From: an uncultured Clostridia bacterium
GTDB lineage: Bacteria; Bacillota; Clostridia; Oscillospirales; Ruminococcaceae
Assembly (NCBI GenBank): GCA_947624425.1
Contig: CANQKG010000037.1
Coordinates: 1 to 9,970, forward strand
Length of the DNA stretch: 9,970 nt
Reading direction: 5' to 3'
In this document: positions 1 through 8,834 of the stretch, one piece after another
How the letters are laid out: the number at the start of each line of letters is the position of its first letter
How positions within the stretch are numbered: the stretch's first letter is position 1
The notes under the pieces: model-generated
Told to the model about the DNA's origin: nothing
Seen by the model: the letters and a program-made list of their open reading frames with translations, nothing else
The model's database searches: none
Translations under genes and position numbers: made by a program

Positions 1-60
1 CTGATTTGAAGAAAATTCCTGAAAAAAAAGGAGTTTTTTTCTTTTTCGGCGAAAAAATGT

Positions 61-1050
61 GTGATGAAAGAGAAAACCTACGAAAAGGAAGCGGCGTTCC
101 TCTCTCCCTATGCCAAGCATTCGAAGGATACGCTCGGGCGCATGCGGGAGGAGACCCCGTGCACGATGCGTACGGAGTTTCAGCGCGACCGCGACCGCAT
201 CATTTACTCCAAGTCGTTCCTGCGTCTGAAGAATAAGACGCAGGTTTTCTTCGCGCCGGACGGCGACCACTATATGTCCCGTCTCACGCACACGCTCGAC
301 GTGTCGCAGATCGCGCGTTCGCTTGCGAGAGGGCTCTCTCTGAACGAGGATCTCGCCGAGGCGATCGCGCTGGGGCACGATCTCGGGCACACGCCGTTCG
401 GCCACGCGGGGGAGCGGGCGCTGGGTCGTATTTGTCCTCACGGCTTTGTCCACAGCAGGCAGTCGGTGCGGGTGGTGGATCTGCTTGAAAAGGACGGCAA
501 GGGCTTAAATCTCACCTATGAGGTGCGCAACGGGATCGCCTGCCATACAAACGGGCGGGCCGCCACGCTGGAAGGGCGGGTGGTGCTGCTCAGCGACAAG
601 CTTGCCTATGTGAACCACGATATCGACGATGCGATCCGCGCCGGTGTGCTGCGGGAAAGCGACCTGCCGCAGGACTGCATTGCGGTGCTGGGCGGAACAA
701 AAAGCGACCGGATCGATACCGTGATCCATTCGGTGGTGGGAAACAGCGCCGACGATATCCGGATGTCACCCGAGGTGGAACGCGCCCAAAGCGAGCTGCG
801 CCGCTTCCTGTTTCGGGAGCTTTATGTCAACCCCACCGTAAAATCGGAGGAAGTGCGGGCGGAAGGGGTCGTCACCGCTTTATATGAGTATTTTCTGGAA
901 CATCCGGCCGAGATGCCCCGCTTTTATCGGGAGATCGCGCGGCAGGAGGATCTGCCCCGCGCCGTCTGTGACTATATCGCAGGGATGACCGACAGCTACG
1001 CCGTGCGGGTTTACCGGCAGCTTTTTCTGCCCAAGGCGTGGACGAAGTAA
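61..1050 (+). CDS. dgt: dGTP triphosphohydrolase-like HD-domain protein
   Basis: Predicted cytosolic metal-dependent phosphohydrolase of the Dgt family, which splits dGTP (in some members other dNTPs) into the deoxynucleoside and triphosphate and so trims dNTP pools. The HD-domain ligands are visible: H77 in RLTHTLDVSQ, then H106-D107 in GHDLGHTPFGHAGE, with a later DKLAYVNHDIDDA block (about residues 179-191) that carries the distal Asp. The N-terminal block RTEFQRDRDRIIYSKSFLRLKNKTQVF is diagnostic of this family. At 329 aa it has the usual length of the short Firmicutes form. The start is GTG 61 or the next codon, ATG 64; either fits the family N-terminus, but no Shine-Dalgarno sequence lies 5-12 nt upstream of either. 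It is followed 18 nt later by dnaG, a common clostridial arrangement. The family is secure; the exact substrate is inference. Confidence 0.93.
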   Translation: MMKEKTYEKEAAFLSPYAKHSKDTLGRMREETPCTMRTEFQRDRDRIIYSKSFLRLKNKTQVFFAPDGDHYMSRLTHTLDVSQIARSLARGLSLNEDLAEAIALGHDLGHTPFGHAGERALGRICPHGFVHSRQSVRVVDLLEKDGKGLNLTYEVRNGIACHTNGRAATLEGRVVLLSDKLAYVNHDIDDAIRAGVLRESDLPQDCIAVLGGTKSDRIDTVIHSVVGNSADDIRMSPEVERAQSELRRFLFRELYVNPTVKSEEVRAEGVVTALYEYFLEHPAEMPRFYREIARQEDLPRAVCDYIAGMTDSYAVRVYRQLFLPKAWTK

Positions 1051-1068
1051 AAGGAAGGAGGACGGGAT

Positions 1069-2841
1069 ATGCCGATACCGCAGAGCTTTATCGAAAAGCT
1101 GAAATATGCCTGTGATCTCGAAAATGTCATGTCCTCCTATGTGGAATTCAAGCGGGAAGGGCGGAACAAAAAATGCCTCTGCCCGTTTCATTCCGAGAAA
1201 ACGCCCTCGCTGGTGCTTTATCCCGAGAACCAGTCCTTCTACTGCTTCGGGTGCGGCGCGGGCGGCGATGTGATCACCTTTATCCGGCTGATCGAAAATC
1301 TCGATTACCCGTCCGCCGTCCGGTTTTTGGCACAGAAGGCGGGACTGCCGATGCCGGAGGACGAAAAGGATACCGACCTGTCCGCTCGGAAATCCCGTAT
1401 TCTGGAGATGAACCGGGAGGCGGCGCGGTTTTTCCATCAGTGTCTGCTCTCGGAGGAGGGAAAGGCAGGACGCGCCTATTTTGCTTCGCGGCGGCTGACC
1501 GGGAAAACGGTCAAAACCTACGGGCTCGGCTACGCGCCGGACGGCTGGAACGCACTGCGGGATCATCTCCGCCAAAAGGGGTACCGCTATGAGGAGATGG
1601 AGGAAGCGGGGCTGGTCGCCAAAAGCAAAAAGGGCGACAGCTATTACGATTATTTCAGGAACCGGGTGATCTTCCCGATCATCGATTTGCGGGGAAGCGT
1701 GGTCGGCTTCGGCGGCCGTGTGTTGGATGACGGCAAGCCCAAATATCTCAACACCAAGGATACGCCGGTGTTCCAAAAAAGCCGTATCCTGTTCTCGATG
1801 AATTTTGCCAAAAAGGATACCGGCCGCAGGCTGATCCTCTGTGAGGGGAATATAGACGTCATCACCATGTACCAGGCGGGCTTTCACAATGCGGTGGCCA
1901 CCTGCGGCACCGCGCTGACTGAGGAGCAGGCGCGCCTGATCGCACAGTATGCCGACGAGGTGGTGATCGCCTACGATTCGGACGCGGCTGGGCAGAAAGC
2001 GCTTTCCCGCGCGCTGGAAATTTTTTCCCGCGTAACGGTCACGCCCCGCGTGCTTTCGATGGAGGGCGCCAAGGATCCCGATGAGTACATCAATAAATTC
2101 GGGTTAGAGCGGTTCAAAAGGCTGGTGGACGGCGCCGAGCAGGCGTCGGATCACGCGCTGAATACCGCCGCGTTCGGCTGCGATCTGGGGACGGACGAAG
2201 GACGGCTTGCCTATCTCAATCGGGCGCTGCCGATTTTGAGCGGGATCCCAAACGCGATCGAACGGGAGGTTTACGCGGGCAGGGTCAGCAAGGAGACCGG
2301 CGTTTTGAAGGAAACCATTCTGTCGCAGGCGGCGGCTTTGTCCCGCCGGGAGCGAAACCGGATCAAAAAGCGGGAATGGCAGGCGGTGCAGAGCGGCAGA
2401 GAGCAGTATCGCGATCCGCTGGATCCGAAGCGGGGAGAGCATCTGCGGGAAGCCAAGGCGGAGGAGGAGATACTCCGGTACCTCTTTGCCTGCCCCGAGG
2501 AGATCGGCTCGGTCGCCGCGTCGCTGGCGCCGGAGGATTTCGTCTCCGATTTTTACCGGCGGGTCTATGAGGCGCTGCAGGCGGCGCCTGCCGAACACGC
2601 CGCCGATCTTTCGCTGATGTCGGCGCAGTTCACCCCGCAGGAGATGGGACGGATCGCCGGACTGCTGGCGCGGGGAAACGGTATGAGCCAAAGCAAAAAG
2701 CAGTGCGACGACTGCATTGCGGTGCTGCGGGCGTACCGCGGGAAGAAAACTCCCAAAGAGATTGCCGAAATGTCTTCGCAGGAGCTTGCGGAGTATTTTA
2801 AAAAGCAACAGGAATTGAAACGGAAAAAGACGGGTCATTGA
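1069..2841 (+). CDS. dnaG: DNA primase DnaG
   Basis: Primase that makes RNA primers at the replication fork in partnership with the replicative helicase DnaB/DnaC. Three parts are seen. The N-terminal CHC2 zinc-binding domain has ligands C38, H41, C59 and C62 (CPFH, then CFGC). The catalytic core carries a TOPRIM fold: the acidic CEGNIDVI motif has E259 and D263, followed by AYDSDAAGQKA. The C-terminal helicase-interaction domain covers about residues 460-590. At 590 aa it is of normal size. The TOPRIM motif reads EGNIDV where many primases have EGYMDV; the acidic residues are kept, so activity is expected. The start ATG has a strong AAGGAGG at 1055-1061 with a 7-nt spacer. Its stop codon TGA (2839-2841) shares its last base with the ribosome binding site of rpoD, which points to close coupling of the two genes. 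Confidence 0.98.
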   Translation: MPIPQSFIEKLKYACDLENVMSSYVEFKREGRNKKCLCPFHSEKTPSLVLYPENQSFYCFGCGAGGDVITFIRLIENLDYPSAVRFLAQKAGLPMPEDEKDTDLSARKSRILEMNREAARFFHQCLLSEEGKAGRAYFASRRLTGKTVKTYGLGYAPDGWNALRDHLRQKGYRYEEMEEAGLVAKSKKGDSYYDYFRNRVIFPIIDLRGSVVGFGGRVLDDGKPKYLNTKDTPVFQKSRILFSMNFAKKDTGRRLILCEGNIDVITMYQAGFHNAVATCGTALTEEQARLIAQYADEVVIAYDSDAAGQKALSRALEIFSRVTVTPRVLSMEGAKDPDEYINKFGLERFKRLVDGAEQASDHALNTAAFGCDLGTDEGRLAYLNRALPILSGIPNAIEREVYAGRVSKETGVLKETILSQAAALSRRERNRIKKREWQAVQSGREQYRDPLDPKRGEHLREAKAEEEILRYLFACPEEIGSVAASLAPEDFVSDFYRRVYEALQAAPAEHAADLSLMSAQFTPQEMGRIAGLLARGNGMSQSKKQCDDCIAVLRAYRGKKTPKEIAEMSSQELAEYFKKQQELKRKKTGH

Positions 2842-2846
2842 GGAGG
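2841..2846 (+). promoter_or_regulatory. Ribosome binding site that sets the rpoD start
   Basis: AGGAGG begins on the last base of the dnaG stop codon and is 9 nt from ATG 2856. This decides the rpoD start in favour of ATG 2856 (MAEKQEKK) over the in-frame TTG at 2838, which lies upstream of the site and overlaps the dnaG stop codon. Confidence 0.85.
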
Positions 2847-2855
2847 ACGCATCGT

Positions 2856-3941
2856 ATGGCGGAAAAGCAGGAAAAGAAACTCACCATTCAGGATCTGCTG
2901 GAGCAGGGAAAGGCAAAGGGAAAACTGACCACCAAGGAGATCGGCGATGTGCTGGAGGGCTTGGATTATGACGCGGAGCAGCTTGAGAAGCTGTACGAGT
3001 CGATGGAGACGCTGCATATCGAAGTGGTGGAGAATATGGAGCCGGAGGAGGACGTCCTTGCGGTAGAGGAGACTGCCTCTATGGACGAGGTGCTGCTCTC
3101 GGAGGGGATCAGCATCGACGATCCGGTCAAGGTCTATCTCAAGGAGATCGGCCGCGTGCCGCTGCTGACCGCGGAGGAGGAGCTGGAGATCGCCCGCCGT
3201 ATGGCGGAGGGCGATCCGGAGGCGCGCCGCCGCCTGTCCGAGGCGAATCTCCGTCTGGTGGTCAGCATTGCCAAACGGTACGTGGGGCGGAGCGGTATGC
3301 AGTTTCTCGATTTGATCCAGGAGGGCAATCTGGGACTGATTAAGGCGGTGGAGAAGTTCGACCATACCAAGGGCTTTAAGTTTTCCACCTATGCCACCTG
3401 GTGGATCCGGCAGGCGATCACCCGTGCCATCGCCGATCAGGCGCGTACCATCCGGATCCCCGTCCATATGGTCGAGACGATCAATAAAGTGAAAAAGGCA
3501 AGCAGTCAGCTGCTCCACGAAAACGGGCACGATCCCAGCGCGGAGGAGATCGCCGAGCGGCTGGAGATCTCGTCCGACAAGGTGCGGGAGATTTTGCGGG
3601 TCGCGCAGGAGCCGGTCTCGCTGGAAACGCCGATCGGCGAGGAGGAGGACAGCCATCTGGGCGACTTTATCCCGGACGAGGATGCGCCCGCACCGGCGGA
3701 CGCCGCCTCTCATACTCTGCTGAAAGAACAGCTGAGCGATGTGCTGGGCACTTTGACCGAACGGGAAGCCAAGGTGCTGCGGCTCCGCTTCGGGCTGGAT
3801 GACGGCCGCTCCCGCACCTTGGAGGAGGTCGGCAGGGAGTTTGACGTCACCCGTGAGCGGATCCGGCAGATCGAGGCGAAGGCGCTGCGGAAGCTGCGTC
3901 ACCCCAGCCGGAGCAAACGGCTGAAGGATTTCCTGAATTAG
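2856..3941 (+). CDS. rpoD: RNA polymerase primary sigma factor (sigma-70/SigA)
   Basis: Housekeeping sigma factor that directs RNA polymerase to -35/-10 promoters. Domains in order: a short region 1.1 (IQDLLEQGKAKGKLTTKEI, about residues 9-60) followed by an acidic linker; region 1.2 (DPVKVYLKEIGRVPLLTAEE, from about 88); region 2 with core-binding and -10 recognition helices (LRLVVSIAKRYVG, FLDLIQEGNLGLIKAVEKFD, YATWWIRQAITRAIADQ); region 3; and region 4 with the -35-binding helix-turn-helix (TLEEVGREFDVTRERIRQIE), ending RLKDFLN. At 361 aa it is the compact Firmicutes SigA form, without the large non-conserved insert of proteobacterial RpoD. It follows dnaG by 14 nt. All key regions are intact, so it should recognise consensus promoters such as the one seen upstream of rpoB. 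Confidence 0.98.
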   Translation: MAEKQEKKLTIQDLLEQGKAKGKLTTKEIGDVLEGLDYDAEQLEKLYESMETLHIEVVENMEPEEDVLAVEETASMDEVLLSEGISIDDPVKVYLKEIGRVPLLTAEEELEIARRMAEGDPEARRRLSEANLRLVVSIAKRYVGRSGMQFLDLIQEGNLGLIKAVEKFDHTKGFKFSTYATWWIRQAITRAIADQARTIRIPVHMVETINKVKKASSQLLHENGHDPSAEEIAERLEISSDKVREILRVAQEPVSLETPIGEEEDSHLGDFIPDEDAPAPADAASHTLLKEQLSDVLGTLTEREAKVLRLRFGLDDGRSRTLEEVGREFDVTRERIRQIEAKALRKLRHPSRSKRLKDFLN

Positions 3942-3953
3942 AGGGTAGAAGGA

Positions 3954-4349
3954 ATGTATATCACATTGGAAACGGATTATGCGATCCGGATCATGCTTTC
4001 GCTGGCACGGGAGGGCGGCAGGAAAAACGCCGGCCGTCTGTCGGAGCAGACCGGCGTGACCCGCCGGTTCACCCTGAAGATCCTCTATAAGCTGACCGAG
4101 CAGGGATTGGTGCGCTCCCATAAGGGCGCGCAGGGCGGCTATGAATTGGCGCGTCCGGCGGATCGGATCACATTGTACGAGGTGCTGGAGGCCATGGAGG
4201 GACCCTATTGGTTCAGCCGGTGCCTGGCGGATCACGCCAGCTGCTCCTGCCCCGATGATGTGGCATGTAAGGCGCATCATGTGTTTCGGGAGGTTTCCGA
4301 AACGGTGCGGGAGCGGCTCAGCCGCGTCACCCTCCAAAGCCTGCTGTAA
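3954..4349 (+). CDS. Rrf2-family transcriptional regulator with Cys cluster
   Basis: Small (131 aa) DNA-binding regulator of the Rrf2 family (relatives: IscR, NsrR, CymR, RirA). The N-terminal winged helix-turn-helix covers about residues 1-80: YITLETDYAIRIMLSLA, the recognition region LSEQTGVTRRFTLKILYKL, and the wing KGAQGGYELARP. A cysteine cluster follows: C90, C97, C99 and C105, with H108 three residues after C105. Family knowledge says Rrf2 members with three such cysteines usually hold an Fe-S cluster that senses iron-sulfur status, NO or redox; an Fe-S cluster here is inference. The start ATG 3954 gives the family N-terminus. Its ribosome site is modest: GAGGG at 3941-3945 overlaps the rpoD stop codon, and GAAGGA directly abuts the ATG. 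It lies 12 nt after rpoD, so it is probably co-transcribed. Which family member it corresponds to cannot be told. Confidence 0.92.
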   Translation: MYITLETDYAIRIMLSLAREGGRKNAGRLSEQTGVTRRFTLKILYKLTEQGLVRSHKGAQGGYELARPADRITLYEVLEAMEGPYWFSRCLADHASCSCPDDVACKAHHVFREVSETVRERLSRVTLQSLL

Positions 4350-4389
4350 CTTGCTTTGAGGATAAACGCAATTCTGCTTGATGGACTGT

Positions 4390-4440
4390 GAATCCCACCA
4401 CCATGCTGACGCATGGTTCCCCTCCCTTTCACAAGGGAGG
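4390..4440 (-). repeat. Double-hairpin repeat module, copy 1 (inverted relative to copy 2)
   Basis: Starts with GAATCCC (4390-4396), then hairpin ACCATGC/GCATGGT (4400-4406 and 4411-4417, loop TGAC), then hairpin CCTCCCTT/AAGGGAGG (4421-4428 and 4433-4440, loop TCAC). The reverse complement of 4592-4641 reproduces the same order, with the second hairpin identical and the first hairpin changed by compensatory substitutions. This resembles short palindromic repeats that I recall as frequent in Oscillospirales genomes; that comparison is from memory. The strand label only marks that it is inverted relative to copy 2. Confidence 0.8.
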
Positions 4441-4444
4441 TTTT
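4421..4444 (+). terminator. Possible intrinsic terminator of the dgt-dnaG-rpoD-rrf2 operon
   Basis: A perfect 8-bp stem CCTCCCTT/AAGGGAGG with loop TCAC is followed at once by TTTT (4441-4444) and then GA. The U-run is short, so termination may be partial. It is also part of repeat copy 1, so the repeat may be serving as the operon's terminator. It lies 71 nt after the rrf2 stop codon. Confidence 0.5.
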
Positions 4445-4459
4445 GACAAGGACGGCAGC

Positions 4460-4471
4460 ATAGCGGTTTGA
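4460..4471 (+). repeat. 12-bp inverted repeat, left arm
   Basis: ATAGCGGTTTGA is the exact reverse complement of TCAAACCGCTAT at 4823-4834. Identity stops on both sides of the 12 bases. The left arm overlaps the -35-like TTGAAA at 4468-4473. Confidence 0.7.
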
Positions 4472-4497
4472 AATGGGATAAGTGCATACAGTAAAAT
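4468..4497 (+). promoter_or_regulatory. Candidate sigma-A promoter inside the intergenic region
   Basis: TTGAAA (4468-4473), an 18-nt spacer, then TAAAAT (4492-4497). Each hexamer is one base off consensus; there is no TG extension and the spacer is slightly long. A transcript would start near 4504 and run into the terminators at 4733-4764 and 4772-4805. No protein gene with a ribosome site lies between, so if active it would make a small RNA. Confidence 0.35.
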
Positions 4498-4591
4498 CTT
4501 CACCGTCAAACCTTCCGGTGGTTTGTTCAGCACAATCTTCCGTCAGCGTGTTTTGCTGAAATTTCTATCAAAACTTGCTTGGTCGCCAGTG

Positions 4592-4641
4592 CCTCCCTTG
4601 TGAAAGGGAGGGGGACCGCGCTTCGCGCGGTGGAGGGATTC
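4592..4641 (+). repeat. Double-hairpin repeat module, copy 2
   Basis: Hairpin CCTCCCTT/AAGGGAGG (4592-4599 and 4604-4611, loop GTGA), then GGG, then hairpin ACCGCGC/GCGCGGT (4615-4621 and 4625-4631, loop TTC), ending in GGAGGGATTC (4632-4641). Read in reverse it matches 4390-4440 almost base for base. The two changed base pairs in the ACC stem are compensatory (A-T to G-C, T-A to C-G). Confidence 0.8.
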
Positions 4642-4732
4642 AAGACTCACTTGCTTTGTGAAAACCGTAAGTCTACGGCAGACGAAAGCCCTGACTTGCT
4701 TTCTGAAACCCGCTTCGACGTCATTTCATACC

Positions 4733-4764
4733 ACACGCTTCCCAATACTCGGAAGCGTGTTTTT
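4733..4764 (+). terminator. Strong intrinsic terminator 1
   Basis: A perfect 10-bp stem, ACACGCTTCC (4733-4742) with GGAAGCGTGT (4751-4760), has an 8-nt loop and is followed by TTTT. The bases before the stem are not A-rich, so it is directional for the + strand. It stops read-through from rrf2 or a transcript from the candidate promoter at 4468. Confidence 0.85.
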
Positions 4765-4771
4765 GTGCTGT

Positions 4772-4805
4772 CCGCCGAAATTTCGGACGGCTTTTTTTCT
4801 TTTTT
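4772..4805 (+). terminator. Intrinsic terminator 2, in tandem
   Basis: Stem CCG-CCGA (4772-4778) pairs with TCGG-(A)-CGG (4783-4790), with one bulged A and loop AATT. A long T-rich tract with a single C runs from 4792 to 4805. It starts 8 nt after terminator 1 and would insulate the rpoBC promoter from upstream transcription. Confidence 0.85.
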
Positions 4806-4822
4806 GGACAAAATACAGAAAA

Positions 4823-4834
4823 TCAAACCGCTAT
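4823..4834 (-). repeat. 12-bp inverted repeat, right arm
   Basis: TCAAACCGCTAT is the exact reverse complement of 4460-4471. It lies 11 nt upstream of the -35 box of the rpoB promoter, a usual position for an upstream regulator site or for contacts with the RNA polymerase alpha subunit. The related 7-mer TCAAACC also occurs at 4506-4512. Confidence 0.7.
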
Positions 4835-4845
4835 CCAGTTTTTGC

Positions 4846-4875
4846 TTGACTTTCCGCTTGGATTTGTGCTAAGAT
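4846..4875 (+). promoter_or_regulatory. Sigma-A promoter of rpoBC with extended -10
   Basis: TTGACT (-35, 4846-4851), an 18-nt spacer, then TAAGAT (-10, 4870-4875), preceded by TGTGC (4865-4869). This gives the TRTGn extended -10 typical of Gram-positive promoters. The predicted start of transcription is near 4882. It sits directly after the tandem terminators and before rpoB, so it is the likely main promoter of rpoB-rpoC. Confidence 0.8.
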
Positions 4876-4881
4876 TTACTA

Positions 4882-5039
4882 TGTATCATAATGGGTGAAT
4901 GTACCCTCTGAGCAAGGAAAAAATTCCCCATGATAGCAAAAAATAAAGCAGTTTTTGCACGAAATGCATAATCGAGCGCTTATTTTAGCACTGTATTTCA
5001 TGGGGATGCACAAATTGCGGGAACGGAGTGATCTGGCTG
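4882..5039 (+). promoter_or_regulatory. Structured 5' leader of rpoB
   Basis: A leader of about 158 nt from the predicted transcription start to ATG 5040. TCCCCATGA (4925-4933) is perfectly complementary to TCATGGGGA (4998-5006), 9 bp, enclosing a hairpin GCAAAAA/TTTTTGC (4936-4942 and 4952-4958). The same CCCATGAT (4927-4934) can instead pair upstream with ATCA-(TAA)-TGGG (4885-4895), and that 5' segment can also form GGGT/ACCC (4893-4896 and 4903-4906). Mutually exclusive folds are therefore possible. It is not a leader class I recognise, and it is not the L10(L12)-binding leader, because rplJ and rplL are absent. Confidence 0.5.
5024..5028 (+). promoter_or_regulatory. Ribosome binding site that sets the rpoB start
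   Basis: CGGAG followed by TGATC resembles the extended anti-Shine-Dalgarno complement GGAGGTGATC with one G missing. It is 11 nt from ATG 5040. It overlaps the alternative in-frame GTG at 5028, which would therefore have no usable site, so ATG 5040 (MNVKEVKLGK) is preferred. Confidence 0.7.
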
Positions 5040-8819
<3,780 letters not shown>

Positions 8820-8822
8820 GGA

Positions 8823-8829
8823 AAGGGAG
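8823..8829 (+). promoter_or_regulatory. Ribosome binding site of rpoC
   Basis: AAGGGAG starts 3 nt after the rpoB stop codon. It leaves 5 nt to ATG 8835 and 8 nt to the adjacent ATG 8838, so both codons are possible starts. Confidence 0.75.
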
Positions 8830-8834
8830 TTCGG

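Larger units (their letters stand above)
4349..4710 (+). repeat. Four dispersed copies of the motif ACTTGCTT
   Basis: The core occurs at 4349-4356 (its first A is the last base of the rrf2 stop codon), 4573-4580, 4649-4656 and 4694-4701. The last two share a longer match, ACTTGCTTTSTGAAAMCC (4649-4666 and 4694-4711). All are in the same orientation, with spacings of 224, 76 and 45 nt. They are probably linked to the repeat modules between them; the function is unknown. Confidence 0.55.
4504..4764 (+). ncRNA. Possible small RNA between the intergenic promoter and terminator
   Basis: About 260 nt bounded by the candidate promoter at 4468-4497 and a strong terminator ending at 4764. It contains successive hairpins: CAAACC/GGTTTG (4507-4512 and 4520-4525), TTCAGCA/TGCTGAA (4526-4532 and 4554-4560), the two hairpins of repeat copy 2 (4592-4631) and CCGTA/TACGG (4665-4669 and 4674-4678). 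It matches no tRNA, tmRNA, 6S, SRP or RNase P feature that I can recognise. The region could equally be repeat debris with no transcript of its own. Confidence 0.25.

Noticed and set aside
6..236. Open frame of 76 aa overlapping the dgt start
   Set aside because: It overlaps the strongly supported dgt frame, starts at TTG without a ribosome site, and its protein is low-complexity and unlike any family I know.
880..1887. 335-aa minus-strand frame across the dgt-dnaG junction
   Set aside because: It is antisense to two conserved genes and has a shadow-like composition.
2838..2855. Upstream TTG start for rpoD
   Set aside because: It lies before AGGAGG (2841-2846) and overlaps the dnaG stop codon. 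ATG 2856 has ideal spacing and the family N-terminus.
4443..4471. Perfect -35 hexamer TTGACA at 4443-4448
   Set aside because: No -10-like hexamer is found 16-18 nt downstream, and the TTGACA overlaps the T-run of the repeat-borne terminator.
2835..4487. 550-aa open frame on the minus strand across rpoD and rrf2
   Set aside because: It is antisense to two clear genes. The protein is rich in Leu, His, Gln and Arg, as expected for a shadow of GC-rich coding DNA, with no recognisable domain.
4579..4872. 97-aa frame in the intergenic region
   Set aside because: It runs through repeat copy 2, both terminators and the rpoB promoter. It has no ribosome site, and its sequence is explained by those elements.
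5028..5039. GTG start for rpoB
   Set aside because: It overlaps the only Shine-Dalgarno-like sequence. ATG 5040 gives the conserved MNVKEVKLGK start.
4350..5039. tRNA, rRNA, CRISPR array or known riboswitch in the long intergenic region
   Set aside because: There is no cloverleaf with a TTCRA loop, no regularly spaced repeat-spacer pattern and no riboswitch core I recognise. The ACTTGCTT copies are too short and unevenly spaced to be CRISPR.
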